DNA of 64,000 nt from Metridium senile (Eukaryota; Cnidaria; Anthozoa; Actiniaria; Metridiidae). Below, piece after piece: positions 47,520-59,227 of this stretch (within the stretch, counting starts at the first letter, position 1; each line of letters opens with the position of its first letter). Under the pieces are notes generated by a model that saw nothing but the letters and a program-made list of their open reading frames with translations, did no database searches and was not told the DNA's origin. A program made the translations under genes and the position numbers. Where the stretch lies: assembly GCA_949775045.1 (NCBI GenBank), contig OX459100.1, positions 15,245,396 to 15,309,395 of the forward strand, read 5' to 3'.

Positions 47520-47820
47520 CTGTGGTGCCTAGGAGATTAGCGCTATATTTCGTGACCTTTGTAAACAGTTTACGTAATCTATGAAATCCGACCTCAGTAA
47601 TGGGAGAGTAGTTGGCGTGTAATCAGATCGGTAGTAACGCACTCGCATAGAGTACACTCTTTAGTGTGTTTTAAGAGAGTGCGTTACTAAATTCGTTACC
47701 ACCGGATCTGATTACATGCCAACGACTGTCCCACTTATAGAGGTCGGATTTCATAGATTGCGTTAACTGTTTAACAATTAAGGGTCACGATATGTAGCGC
47801 TAATCTCCTAGGCACCACAG
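47520..47820. mobile_element. 301-bp fold-back MITE (CTGTGGTGCCTAGGAG)
   Basis: Nearly full-length palindrome. Ends CTGTGGTGCCTAGGAGATTA / TAATCTCCTAGGCACCACAG are perfect, followed by GTCACGATAT-type, GAAATCCGACCTC and AGTAACGCACTC blocks that pair with the right half. Centre near 47665. No coding capacity. Confidence 0.8.
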
Positions 47821-48140
47821 GAATCCAAAAAAAGCTACGCGATTTTTTATCTTACATAAAAGCAACCAAAAGCCGGGCTCCCTGTGAGCCAAGTAGAATA
47901 CCAACACGACTTTTAAGGCGTTTAAACACTAAAAGCAGGAAGCTTAGACGGAGTGTTTAGCATAGAATACGCTTAATGTACCCAGGTCTTCTAAGTTATA
48001 TAATTATATCAACTGTGTAAAGGTTAAAAGCAAGAATTTTGTTTCAAAGTTCAAGAGGATTGGTAGACAAGCATTTATTTCTCAAAGAAGGTTCAGATAA
48101 ACACGCAGGCGTCTATTTTCATATATTGTACTTAAGTTAA

Positions 48141-48644
48141 GGTGACTCCAACATAACCACCAATGAATCTGAATTTTACATATGTGTTACTTCAACTATT
48201 TAGGTTTTAAAGCTGTATATTACTGAAATAATGTTTATTCTTAAGTTTAAAAATTGGGGAAATCGGTTAAGTATTTGTGAATGTTTTAACGCATGTTTAT
48301 CAATGTTTATAAATTAAAGGTTTTATGGTCGATTTTTAAATCAGTCTTTTAACTTTACTCCCGCTCTATAAATTTTTTGTTATCTATTTATTAGGAATCT
48401 GAAGTTTCATAAAAATCGATAGATTATTTTCCGAGCTAGAGCGCAATATTTGGAAATATCATTGTTAGAAAATCGGCTTGTAACGGCAAACGCGGCTATG
48501 AAATAAAATTTCGAATTATCTGTTAGAAATCTAAATACTTGAAGTAACACATATGTAAAATTCAGATTCATTGGTGGGGTTTTGACGCGATACGAGCGAG
48601 TTAAAAAATGTATCAAATACGCTTCCAATTATGTTGGAGTCACC
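48141..48644. mobile_element. 504-bp TTAA-target MITE
   Basis: Ends GGTGACTCCAACATAA / TTATGTTGGAGTCACC are perfect, with TTAA on both sides. Subterminal blocks CAATGAATCTGAATTTTAC and TGTGTTACTTCAA also pair. A TTAA target suggests piggyBac or Kolobok mobilisation. Confidence 0.75.
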
Positions 48645-48939
48645 TTAAATCCCGAGTTCACGCAGTTATGCGTGTAGTTATATTTTAAATCGAGCGAAAA
48701 TGAGATGGTCCGTCGAATCGAGTCACTGACCTGGTTCCAAGCAATAAGACACTAGCAGGGGCGGATAGAAAATATAAAAATAAACATAACTCAAAAGTTC
48801 CGTAATGTGCTATATCTTTTTATCGCCTTTCTAATTTCGTTATTTACATAAAGTGTTGATTGACATTTTTTTTCACAAAGCAAAAATCTACGTTCTTATA
48901 TGATATTATTTATAACTCAAAATACTACTTAACCCTTAC

Positions 48940-49185
48940 ACATATTATACCCTCTTCCTAAATAATTCGAAGCTAAAATCACCGCACTTACGACTGAACC
49001 TTCAACATGTTATGCCTCGTTGTTAAATAACTCCACGCAAAAATCCCCGTTCTTATATTATATTACTTATAACTCAAAATACTACTCAACTCTTCAACAT
49101 GTTCTACGCCGTTCTTAAATAATTCGAAGCCAAAATATTCAACTTTCTTACGTTATATTATTTATAACTCAAAATACTACTCAGC
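48940..49185. repeat. Diverged flank of the 107-bp satellite
   Basis: Phrases such as ATAACTCAAAATACTACT, TTCAACATGTT and CGTTCTTA recur at irregular spacing. Degenerate units continue on the far side to about 49950. Confidence 0.6.
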
Positions 49186-49580
49186 CTTCAACATGTTATA
49201 CGCCGTTCTTAAATAATACGAAGCCGAAATCCCCGTTCTTCAACAACATGATATTATTTATAGCCACAATCTAACTCTAAATACCTCTCAGCCTTCAACA
49301 TGTTATACGCCGTTCTTAAATAATACGAAGCCGAAATCCCCGTTCTTCAACAACATGATATTATTTATAGCCACAATCTAACTCTAAATACCTCTCAGCC
49401 TTCAACATGTTATACGCCGTTCTTAAATAATACGAAGCCGAAATCCCCGTTCTTCAACAACATGATATTATTTATAGCCACAATCTAACTCTAAACAGAG
49501 TTAATAGAGGGGACTATTAACTCTGCTCTAAATACCTCTCAGCCTTCAACATGTTATACGCCGTTCTTAAATAATACAAC
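49186..49580. repeat. 107-bp tandem satellite
   Basis: Unit starts CTTCAACATGTTATACGCCG at 49186, 49293 and 49400 (period exactly 107, nearly identical), and again at 49544. The 37-bp excess before the last unit contains a hairpin AGAGTTAATAG/CTATTAACTCT. Units flanking this core are diverged, so the centre has been homogenised recently. Confidence 0.85.
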
Positions 49581-50126
49581 GTCAATATCTATCTTTATGT
49601 CGTTCTCACAACGATCAAGAAGCCTAATTACATCAAATTATTTATAACTCAAGATACTACTCAATCCTTCAACATATTATACCCTTTTCCTAAATAATTC
49701 GAAGCAAAAATTACCGTACTTACGACTGAACCTTCAACATGTTATGCGCCGTTCTTAAATAACACAAAGCAAAAATCCGCGTTGTTATATGATATTATTT
49801 ATAACTCAAAATACTACTCAACTCTTACACATCTTTCTCTCCGCTCTTACATAATTCGAATCCAAAATCACCGTTCTTACAACGCAACATTGTTACCACT
49901 CAGCTTTCAACATCTTATTCAACCCTCGGTCGGTCGGTAGCTGTATAAAATCCAAACTATAAATTACCCTAGGTTTTGCGCAATGTAGAACCATCAAGAA
50001 TAGGACGATCAGTAGCCACTTCATCTTGGTATTGAGTATTCACCACAAAGAAATGATACAGAAAATTCTGAAAAATGATAAATAACAACATCATTTTTTT
50101 TGCAACACCAAAAATTCAAATATGGG

Positions 50127-50279
50127 GCAATATTTTTAAAATAACGAACCGTATAACTCACAGGAATATGAAACGTTATTACCTTATAGACAGGACACCT
50201 TATCTTCTCGAAGACGTGTGAGCGTTTGGTAAGCTTAGTGTATAACGACACTAAAAACGGCTGTGCCGTGGGAGACTAT
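50127..50279. repeat. Dispersed repeat, copy 2 left part
   Basis: Matches 42255-42430 in order, ending at GTGCCGTGGGAGACTA. The missing right part (GATGATCAGATCTAACAAGT) reappears at about 51704 beyond the intervening element. Confidence 0.6.
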
Positions 50280-50283
50280 CTTG

Positions 50284-51475
50284 GGGGGGGGGGGGAGGGG
50301 TACTCCCTTTGTCCAAGTGGTAGGGGTGATCGGCGGAGATTTTGAAAATGACCCCTAAAAGGTACGCACAGATACAAATAAAGCAGAGTAAAAACGACCC
50401 TTACAACTGATTTTTGCGCCAAAACTCTGTAAGAGCACTACGCTTGGCTACGCTGGGGACAGGGAGCACAACGCTCCGGCTGAACTGTACCTTGCTCGTT
50501 AGACAACAGTACCAAGAATACTAAATTAAACGAACGAACTTGTCTTCCCACTTGGCTTTAATATAGTTGACTAGGATTACAATCTGTAACTATGAACTAC
50601 AACTAGAACTAACTAAAAACTGGTGTGCAGGCGTTTAAATAATACTCATTAGCATTCTCTCACGTGACATTACGTAATTGGAATAAACCAATAAGATTCT
50701 TCGACCCTATATAATCAAAACGAGGCTAACCTAATTAACTAATGTTTACGAAGTGAGCAGAAGATTGGAAAAACTAAGTTTTCACTATGTTTCCAGTAGC
50801 AAACTATTTAGATACACTATCGTATGGATAGTGTATCCGAAAAGTAACTTAACTGTGATATTTGTTTTCCTGGACATTACTCTTTGGCAGAGCAATTCGA
50901 GCTGAACTGACGTGACGCAATAAGGCCACGTATTAGAATATTATTCATAATTACTAAGGTGTTCGTTACTGCTGTTGCGCAGTAGCGCGAACTGATCTGC
51001 CTTTGAGAAACAAAGAGAAGAATTAACACGCCCTCGTTAATGGTAGTGTTCGGTGTGATTATGATAACTTAACCGAACATCCAGGATTAACTCAAACATG
51101 TTAAGTTTGCCGACAACTTGTTAACAAGTGTTTTCTTAATGAAAAACACATTAAAAACAGATAAGAAGAATGATCAACTAATGACGGAGAGCTTTGCTAA
51201 TGAATACTATCTAACCCAATTGTTCTTTAAAACAGAAAACATATTTCAATTAGAAAACTGAAAGCAAGTGTTGAGCCACTTGGATTAAGTTAATTTATGC
51301 GTTTGTAAAAATTGAAGGTAAAATAATATCTGAAAGGTGTGTTACAAAAATGAGCCAATTCCTGCCTCATGACAACTCTAAATGGACCCTAAAAGGTACG
51401 CACAGGAAATATTTTAACCCTAAAAGGTACGCCGACCACCCCTACCACTTGGATAAAGGGTGAATAATAGAATAG
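50284..51475. mobile_element. 1.2-kb inverted-repeat element with poly-G end
   Basis: CCCTTTGTCCAAGTGGTAGG and CCTACCACTTGGATAAAGGG form about 31-bp inverted ends. CCCTAAAAGGTACGCACAG occurs inside both ends. A G13 tract marks the left edge. It splits the dispersed repeat at 50127-50279 / 51685-51735. No frame of note within. Confidence 0.65.
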
Positions 51476-51847
51476 AAGATAAAATTTGTTTTAGATCGAA
51501 TTATTGTCAACTAGTAATTAACACATTAATCCTTATAAATATCGAGTATTCAACATTGTAAGTCAGTTCAGCTGAGTTCAGCTTAGCCTTGTAGTCGTTC
51601 AGTTGACTACATCCAGTTTACAAATAAAAAGATCCTTAGTTGCTCGAATGAATAGTCTCCACATAACATTTCAACCAATCAAAGTAAAGCATGTTACCAG
51701 GTGGGATGATCAGATCTAACAAGTAACATTGTACATTACTATTCTATAGAAATACTCTATGAAGCCGATTCGAAGCCTATAAAGCAATGATTCTATAAAG
51801 GCCAATCAATAGACGGTCATATCTAATTGTTTAGCTACTAATTATTA

Positions 51848-51929
51848 ATGTAGATGAGGCATGATCGTCCGGGGTGGTGTAGTCTTTCTCAAGACTACAC
51901 CACCCCGGACGATCATGCCTCATCTACAT
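51848..51929. repeat. Perfect 39-bp-arm hairpin (GATCGTCCGGGG)
   Basis: Arms 51848-51886 and 51891-51929 are perfect complements around the 4-base loop TCTC. The stem carries GATCGTCCGGGGTGG, which shares GATCGTCCGGG with the ends of the 187-bp element at 41292. It reads as a minimal fold-back derivative of that family. Confidence 0.85.
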
Positions 51930-52423
51930 CGATTACACCTGGGATCAGACCATTCACTCTTATACTAATTATTAGGTGATAATAAAGATTTACTGAGATC
52001 TAGTGAATCCCCTCTTCCCGGCTTCTCCTTCCTCCAACCCCTAGATGCAACTACTACGGACTATATAGGCAACGATTCCTCGCGTATCTCGTAAAACATG
52101 CATTTAGATTTATATGTTCGCATGCTATCTACTATTATAGAAATACTAATGCACATTTAACATAAATGACCGCCACTAATTATCACAATATTTACAATAG
52201 AAAAAGAAACGTATTGTTTGATAGATATTGATCACCATAGCAACAACAAAAGAGTGTATGTGAGGCCCCAACGGAAAATTACATAGGATTAGGATTATAG
52301 CGTTTTTTTCATCAAAACTTTCCATGAACGCCTATTTATGATAGTAATTCTTTCAAATGACAGTACTAATTAAAATATTAGAATTTAATAGCCTTGAGAG
52401 ACTAGTGCCATTAATATCGCCCG

Positions 52424-52580
52424 CCTCGTTGGGACCACGAGTCCGTTAGCGTGTTCCCTCACCGTTTACAATTGTAGTATTTTTCTTATTTTGTATTCAA
52501 TGTTTGTACTTGGTTTGTAATTTGTTCTCGGTGAAATCCTCTAAATAATCAATCAATAAAATAACAAATAATCTACGAAT
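52424..52580 (+). other. LINE 3'-end candidate
   Basis: A short G+C-richer stem (GGGACCACGAGTCC) is followed by A+T-rich sequence and ends in repeated AATCAATCAATAAAAT-type tail. The layout resembles the 3' UTR of the intact LINE at 16.4-16.7 kb. No coding remnant. Confidence 0.3.
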
Positions 52581-52795
52581 CTGATTCGATTTTATCTGAT
52601 ACTGTAAGTATTATATTCACCATTATAAAAACAGGCTAATGAAGGCAGATAATAGCCTGAGAGACCTATAATGTTTTTCTAAAGAGGTCCACCAGTGCAA
52701 ATACTATCCTATTCTATCTGTCCAAGTAAAGAATCGGATTTTATTTGATAAGATCTGTTATAGTACTATATAGTTACCATTATAAAAGCAGGCTA

Positions 52796-52936
52796 GAGTA
52801 CTAACATTAAAAGCGTGAAGCATAAATAGTACTAAAAAGTGTTATTTTATGCTAATTCTATTGTTTTCTATTGTTTAATTAGCACTATTTAGTACTAATT
52901 AGTACTTCTTGTTTCATGGGTGTAATATTTGTACTC
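52796..52936. mobile_element. 141-bp MITE, founder of the 145-bp array
   Basis: Inverted ends GAGTAC / GTACTC with TA on both sides, inserted into a GCAGGCTAATGAAGGCAG host sequence that also occurs intact at 52632. The core (CTATTGTTTTCTATTG) is complementary to that of the 141-bp MITE at 8797. Confidence 0.7.
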
Positions 52937-53250
52937 TAATGAAGGCAGATAATAGCCTGAGAGACCATAAATAGTACTAAATAGTGATATTTTATGCTAA
53001 TTCTATTGTTTTCTATTGTTTAATTAGCACTATTTAGTACTAATTAGTACTTCTTGTTTCACGGGTATAATATTTGTACTCTAATGAAGGCAGATAATAG
53101 CCTGAGAGACCATAAATAGTACTAAATAGTGATATTTTATGCTAATTCTATTGTTTTCTATTGTTTAATTAGCACTATTTAGTACTAATTAGTACTTCTT
53201 GTTTCACGGGTATAATATTTGTACTCTAATGAATGCAGATAATAGCCTGA
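52931..53250. repeat. 145-bp tandem array built from MITE plus flank
   Basis: Two further copies of the MITE core together with the flank GCAGATAATAGCCTGAGAGAC; GAGACCATAAATAGTACT recurs at 52961 and 53106 (145 bp apart). Copies two and three are almost identical to each other and differ more from the first. Confidence 0.8.
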
Positions 53251-53389
53251 GAGACCTTTATTGAATTTCTAAAGAGGTCTACCAGTGCAATTGCTATTCT
53301 ACCAGTGCAAGCAACGAATCTTATTTTATCTGATGAGATCCGTTAGTGTTATATTTATTATCATAAAAGCAGGCTAATAAAGGCAGTTA

Positions 53390-53677
53390 CAGTCAAAGGA
53401 CATGAAGCGTGCCCCCATAGACTGCATTATTTGTTTTATTATTCGATTCTTGACTTCATTCTTCATTTTCCAGAATTCCGTTAAAGTGTTCAAAAAATAA
53501 ATGAAATCTCTTTAAATCTCACGGAATTATTAGATTTATTATATATATTAATAATAATATCAATTATTATTATTTATATGAATTTTGAGAAGTTTGAAAA
53601 ACGAAGAATGAAGTGAAAAATCGAATAATGAAATGAATAATGCAGTCTAGACGGGCACGCTTACTGTCCTTTGGCTG
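53390..53677. mobile_element. 288-bp inverted-repeat MITE (CAGTCAAAGGACA)
   Basis: Left CAGTCAAAGGACATGAAGCG and right complement CAGCCAAAGGACAGTAAGCG continue through GTGCCC and AGACTGCATTATT for about 80 bp. It interrupts another GGCTAAT..AATAGCC copy of the same flank as the array. Confidence 0.7.
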
Positions 53678-54289
53678 CACTGATTAATAGCCTCAGAGAC
53701 CTTTGGTTCAGAAGCTTTCTTCTTAAATTGCTGAAAGTCCTATCTTTCAAATAGAAAGCAAAAAAACGTTTGTCAATGGAGTGTTGCCAATTGTTGTCAA
53801 TCCCGTGTATATTATAACTGGTACCGACAACACCGTCATCGAACGGTATCTCTTCGCGCGATATCTCTTCACGCGATATTTTTTCATCTTTAGTGCGTTC
53901 GATTGAAATAATTATCCACAACACATTAGTGGAATGTAGACTTTTCATTTATTAGATACATTGCAGTGTATCTGTAGTTGAACCTAATTTTGAAGGGCGA
54001 GATTACAAACCAAATGTTCCAATGATGTCAACTAAAAATTAGTATTTTTTCACAAATTGTATGCTGTTCGCAGTAAAAGAAATTATTCGCTTCAAAAAAA
54101 AAATCTCAAATAGAATAGTTGCGCTTCCTTTGAAAGGGCTTGAATTTTTGCATGTATAACTGAGCATGTGCAATGGAAATTGTACTATATATTGATGGCC
54201 TTTGTTAGTTTCATTAGCTATAGGTGCCAATCCATGTGGAATCGAAACAAAATCCTGTATGTGATAGTTGCAAGCGGTGAGAGAGTAAA

Positions 54290-54510
54290 GCGGAGGCCAA
54301 ACGGCTATGATAGTTGAAGGCGTCTGAACTAACTATCCTGTACGCGCGGCCAAACGTCAAAAACTATCATCGACTATCATGTGAAATTTGAACATGTTCA
54401 AACTCTATGATAGTCCATGATAGTCCATGTTAGTTGGTGGTCAAAGGCACATGATAGTTGGAACTATCATGAATTACTATCATGAACTATCATTGCCGTT
54501 TGGCCGAGGC
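54290..54510. mobile_element. 221-bp MITE rich in ATGATAGT
   Basis: Ends GCGGAGGCCAAACGGC / GCCGTTTGGCCGAGGC are inverted repeats. The interior has about ten ATGATAGT or ACTATCAT words in both directions, which could act as repeated binding sites. No coding frame. Confidence 0.7.
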
Positions 54511-55420
54511 TTAAGCAAAGAATAAATACTAATATATGGTCGTTATAAATTATATTTGTGAAATTGTATTCGAATATAATGCTTATTAATAATAATAAAA
54601 TAGATAAAAAACTAAATAATAGATACAATATGAAACCAAGAAAAAATGAATAAACTCCAAGCAACGTGGTTGAGACTAAAGGATTCATCTTGTATTGGGA
54701 AAAAAACAATATATCCATGAAATAAACTAAATAGTCCAGTCATTTTATCAAAAAAAAATAGGTCAACCCACCACTAATTGCAACAGAAGGTTTTTCAACG
54801 TTTTTCCAATGAGAAAACCTTCCTCTACAACACATCAAAAATCATATGAAATCATAGTAGGGGAAGTGGCCAAAAAATAGCATTTTTAAAAGCTATCTGT
54901 ACCCTCTCTTAGCTGTATATGAAAACGAGGCTATCAGTTTTTGCAAAGTAAAATGTATAAAATAGAGTGTTCAACACTACTAAAAGTAGATGATACTTTT
55001 AGTCTAACGAAAGCTTGGTATTCTATCAATCATCACAAATAAAACAATCATACTCTAGATATCTATTTCATAGCTTAATTTGTAAAGGATCGAAAATTGT
55101 TTCATAATCGATCATATCTATCACATCGGAGTACTAGAATTAAGTAATTCATATTTCATGCATGTGTGGAGGGGAGAGGAACAGGGATTAAAATATTCTT
55201 CCTAACAAATTTTACTGATACCATTTTTCTCCCTACTCGCTGATTTTTCGACCATTTCTCCCTCCTCCCATATTTTCTATGTTCTTTATAAATATAAGCT
55301 ATTGAGGCTATTCATTAGATTGCAAATGGATTGTATTCCAGAGATAAGCTGTTCGCATAAAATTGGCCCAAATAATATATTACAATATTAATCAGGCCAA
55401 TAAGACCTTATAGTTCAATA
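54511..55420. other. No supported gene
   Basis: A+T-rich. The minus-strand frame 54467-54718 is hydrophobic only because of A+T bias. Nothing recognised. Confidence 0.35.
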
Positions 55421-55780
55421 ATAGGCCCTTTGCAGGACATGGTCACATGTTTCATTCCTTCATTCTCTTTATGTTACAGAAAAACATCGAAAAATATACT
55501 TGAAACGGGAAAAACTAAAAGTTACCCCGATTACTAACTTTGAAACGCTGCTATCTTGGTGATGTTCACAAACGAATAGAAAAAGAAACTAGAAAAAACG
55601 ATAACTTTGCATGTCAAAAACAACATTTCAAGGAGGTAAGACGGACGACAGGTTTATAGAGGAAGAATGTTAAGTATTATAGATGAAGTGTTTTGTTTTT
55701 AGTTTTGTAAGGATTTTTTAACAAAAACCCTGTTGCTATGCGGTATCTAGGCACGTGACCAAGTCCTGCAAAGGGCCTAT
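55421..55780. mobile_element. 360-bp MITE (ATAGGCCCTTTGCAGGAC)
   Basis: ATAGGCCCTTTGCAGGACAT and the right-hand complement ATAGGCCCTTTGCAGGACTT are about 28-bp terminal inverted repeats continuing into GGTCAC. No target duplication resolved and no ORF. Confidence 0.7.
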
Positions 55781-56039
55781 TAATTTTTTTATAATCTACC
55801 TTCTCCCTCCTCCCTTTATATTTTGATTCTCCCTCCTCCCTCTATTTTTACCTTTTTTTCTCTCTTTTTTCTCCCTATTTAGTTTTACTTTAACTATAAA
55901 TAAAAGAATTAAAAAAGCAGTAGATAAATAATTTGCAAATTCAACGACTTAAAATGAAGTACTAATTGGCGTACTCACAATTGTTTTCACATTATTAAGT
56001 TTTTCGAAGGAAATGAATAGTATTTAGTTACTGAAACAT

Positions 56040-56080
56040 ATCTTAAGTTTTTAAACATATCTTTTAAGATATGTTTAAAA
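56040..56080. repeat. Short hairpin
   Basis: TTTTAAACATATCTT and AAGATATGTTTAAAA are adjacent complements. Confidence 0.6.
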
Positions 56081-56444
56081 GTTATCTTTCGCGTATGCAT
56101 TATCATATTCATTCATTCGTATGCACTACATTCCTTTTTGTATTTTTTTTACATTAGTTTCATATTGTTTGTTTGTTTGTTTGCTTTTTTTTTTTATTTA
56201 ATAGGTTGTTAGTACCAGTAAGATCACATTTCAAATTCAAACCAATCCCTTTTTTTAGAACCCAGCATACAAAATCTCAGTCAAGATATAGTTATGATAT
56301 AGAAAGTTTTTTAAGCAATTCCCGTTGTCACACAGTAGTCAGCAGTGATCATAAAATAGAAATCTAGTGAAATTTAATGAGGGTAGATACATTATTACCA
56401 GTATGGTGGCCCATAGCTGCCACTACATTGCATCTTTTGTTTGA

Positions 56445-56816
56445 TTTTTGGAAAAAAATCAAAATCAAATCCATTTTGAAAATCAATTCAAAAGTAAAAT
56501 GAAAATCAAATTGAAAAGTAAAAGTAAAATCTAAAGTAAAATGAAAATCTAAAGTAAAATATGAAAATCAAAAGTAAAATGAAAATGAAATTGAAAAGTA
56601 AAATGAAATTGAAAAGTAAAATGAAAATCAAAAGTAAAATGAAAATCAAAAGTAAAATGAAAATCAAATTGAAAATCAAATTGAAAAGTAAAATCAAAAG
56701 TAAAATGAAAATCAAAAGTAAAATGAAAATCAAAAGTAAAATGAAAATCAAAAGTAAAATGAAAATCAAAAGTAAAATGAAAATCAAATTGAAAATCAAA
56801 TTGAAAAGTAAAATGA
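56445..56816. repeat. 18-bp purine-rich minisatellite
   Basis: Units of AAAATGAAAATCAAAAGT and an AAATTGAAAAGT variant. Almost pure A/G/T on plus, so both strands stay open with artefactual Lys/Met or Phe/Leu repeats. Confidence 0.85.
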
Positions 56817-56819
56817 GAA

Positions 56820-57042
56820 TCTGTCAAGGAAGCAAGGCTATTGAAAAGCATGGTCAAGAAACTGAATTTGATCATGAACTTATCAGAATCAGGACAAATA
56901 TTAATACAGCTTCAGCTAGTGGATCAGAGTGTGGCTCGATTCCTGCACCATCATATTGTGAGACCAACTGCATTTTCCCCCAAAGCACTTTGCTCATTAC
57001 TGCCTGTGATAAAATCATGCAACAGGAGCAGACAGTAAAATA
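56820..57042 (+). pseudogene. Unrecognised coding-like fragment
   Basis: Two overlapping plus frames run here. One reads QLQLVDQSVARFLHHHI and PTAFSPKALCSLLP, which looks like a natural helical protein. The start would lie inside the minisatellite. Family unknown. Confidence 0.25.
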
Positions 57043-57089
57043 ATGATAATTACTCGTGCCCAGGTATTTTTTTTTTTTTTGTGGTTTCC

Positions 57090-57325
57090 TATGGAAAGCG
57101 GATTGTTGCAAAATTCAACAAATGAATTTCGATCACATTCAAGGATTGCAATCACATTCAACAACAAATTTTTATCACATTCAACATAAATCTCGATCAC
57201 ATTCAAGGAAATTTATCACATTCAACACAAATTTCACATTCAACAAATAAATTTCGATCACATTCAAGGACTGCAATCACATTCAACAATTTTCACATTC
57301 AACAGTAACGATCACATTCAACAAA
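57090..57325 (+). repeat. Left terminal repeat made of tandem words
   Basis: About twelve copies of TCACATTCAAC or TCACATTCAAGG, often preceded by CGA, spaced 12-30 bp apart. Mirrored at 63224-63460. Confidence 0.85.
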
Positions 57326-57639
57326 TTAAAGGCAGTCTAGGACTGCATGTGGCTAGCTTAACAGCAAAAGGAATATAGAGAATTGACGCATGAAAACCTA
57401 TATTTATGCCTTATGATGGAACTGCATGGAACTGGGTCAAGTCGAGCAGAATTCATTTACTGATACGAATTTTACAATCGCATTTCTGAATTCTTGTTGC
57501 AGAATTAAGAGTTTTAAATAAAAGGCATGCAGAGCGTGCATATTGCTAATGCAGTACAGAAATGCAGAATTATACATGTTTTAAAAAAGCAGCAAATAAA
57601 AGGAGTAGACAATAATAGAATCTAACCAACATATGGGGT

Positions 57640-57895
57640 CATTTTATAGGTCATTTTCTGCTGTCGCCCCAAAATTATGGAACAATTTACCTGAATCTAT
57701 AAAAGGTGCCCCATCACTTGATCGTTTTAAAACTTTATTGAAAACACATTTATTTCTTAGTGACATTTAAGTATTTTAAGTCTTCATCGTATATTTACGC
57801 ACATTAATTTTATCATGTTTTACATAAGCGCACTGAGACATATGTATAGTGCGCTATAAAAGAACTTACTATTATTATTATTAACCTCTGTAAAC
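57640..57895 (+). pseudogene. LINE 3' end
   Basis: Reads SFSAVAPKLWNNLPESIKGA then FKTLLKTHLFL, the C-terminal motif of CR1/L2-group RT proteins, followed by a 3' UTR hairpin (GCGCACTGAGACA..TAGTGCGC) and an (ATT)n tail. 5'-truncated. Confidence 0.65.
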
Positions 57896-58035
57896 ATTTT
57901 TAATTTTCAACAAAAACAAGTGAGATAAACAAACTATTCTTTATCTCATTAATAATGTACCATGAAACAGTTTTGTCAAAGTAATCAATGTAAACAAACA
58001 AAATGTTCAACAAATTTGAAGCAATATTAATTAAC

Positions 58036-58250
58036 ATGTTTCCCGAAGGAAATTAATTGTTCCCCGAAGGGAGTTTTTCGTTCCCCAAAGGGAATTAAGC
58101 TTATTTGTTTCCCGAAAGAAATTGTTTGCTCCCCGAAGGGATTTGTTTGATCCCCGAAGGGATTTTTTTGATCCCCAAAGAGATTTATTTGCTCCCCGAA
58201 GGGAATTTTCGATCTCTCGAAAGAGATTATTTGCTTTCCAAAGCGGATTT
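58036..58250. repeat. 27-bp minisatellite (CCCCGAAGGGAATT)
   Basis: About eight units of TTCCCCGAAGGGAATTTGTTTG, each with its own small palindrome CCC.GAAGGG. The minus strand stays open (58027-58455) with a nine-residue repeat such as NPFGEQTNLF. Whether it is translated is unknown. Confidence 0.75.
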
Positions 58251-58987
58251 GGCTGTTTAACACCCAAAGTGAAGCTGGCCTGAGATTGGTAGCCTGAGAT
58301 TCACATTGCCTCAGATTCACATTCATTTCCGGGGGGAGGTCAACAAGGTCAGTTTGTAAAAGCTTTATTACAAAAACACAACTGATAAATTTAAAGTAAT
58401 TGCAAATCAGTGATGTAGTTATTACTTGGGACGATATATAAAACTTATTATACACAAAGTTATATTTTACGTACGCTCCAGCCTGTACGGTGGCTGAGAG
58501 GGTTCACCAAAAGTGAAAATGCAAAACTCACTTTTAGGCAAAATTCAGAATGTCAAACGGCAAAAAGTCAAACTCAGATTCAAAACTTGCTGACAAAACA
58601 GCGACCATGTCAGGTAGTGAAAATCTGAGCATGTTTCGAAAAATGTCCCATTTTACTTCCAAAGTTGCATGAAATGACATAATACTCTCTGAAGTTATAG
58701 ATAAGGATTCAAATTAAGATATTATTTAGATAAATTTTCAAAAAAACGCAAATAAATGATGAAAAACGAGATGTGCGAAATAGATGCGCAGTAGCAAGAG
58801 TCCGGAACTACCTTAAGATAGACCAATGGGGCGGCCCTAAAACGAGGAACGGCGGATCGAAAAGGGGAAACGACGGAACGACGGAAAATGACCCATGGTA
58901 TTAATTATCAATTTTTACCCTCGACTTTTTACCCTCGACATTTAGGTACACTCTTTTTTTCGTAAGGAATAATCTCTGATTTTCTGG

Positions 58988-59227
58988 TGTAAGACAAAAC
59001 ACTTTTCAACCAACTTGTGGCGTAGCTTGGTTTATCAACTCGAACTAGTGTAAGACAAAACACTTTTCAACCAACTTGTGACGTAGCTTGGTTTATCAAC
59101 TCGAACTAGTGTAAGACAAAACACTTTCCAACCAACTTGTGACTTAGCTTGGTTTATCAACTCGAACTTGTGTAAGACAAAACACTTTTCAACCAACTTG
59201 TGACGTAGCTTGGTTTATCAACTCGAA
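58988..59227. repeat. 61-bp tandem repeat, four copies
   Basis: Units start TGTAAGACAAAACACTT at 58988, 59049, 59110 and 59171; nearly identical, so recently amplified. Confidence 0.9.

Noticed and set aside
56506..57043. Lys/Met- and Phe/Leu-repeat proteins
   Set aside because: Artefacts of the 18-bp purine-rich minisatellite; no start context or domain.
57090..57325. CRISPR-like array of regularly spaced words
   Set aside because: The word is 11-12 bp with irregular spacers, is mirrored at the far end of an element, and the genome is clearly eukaryotic.
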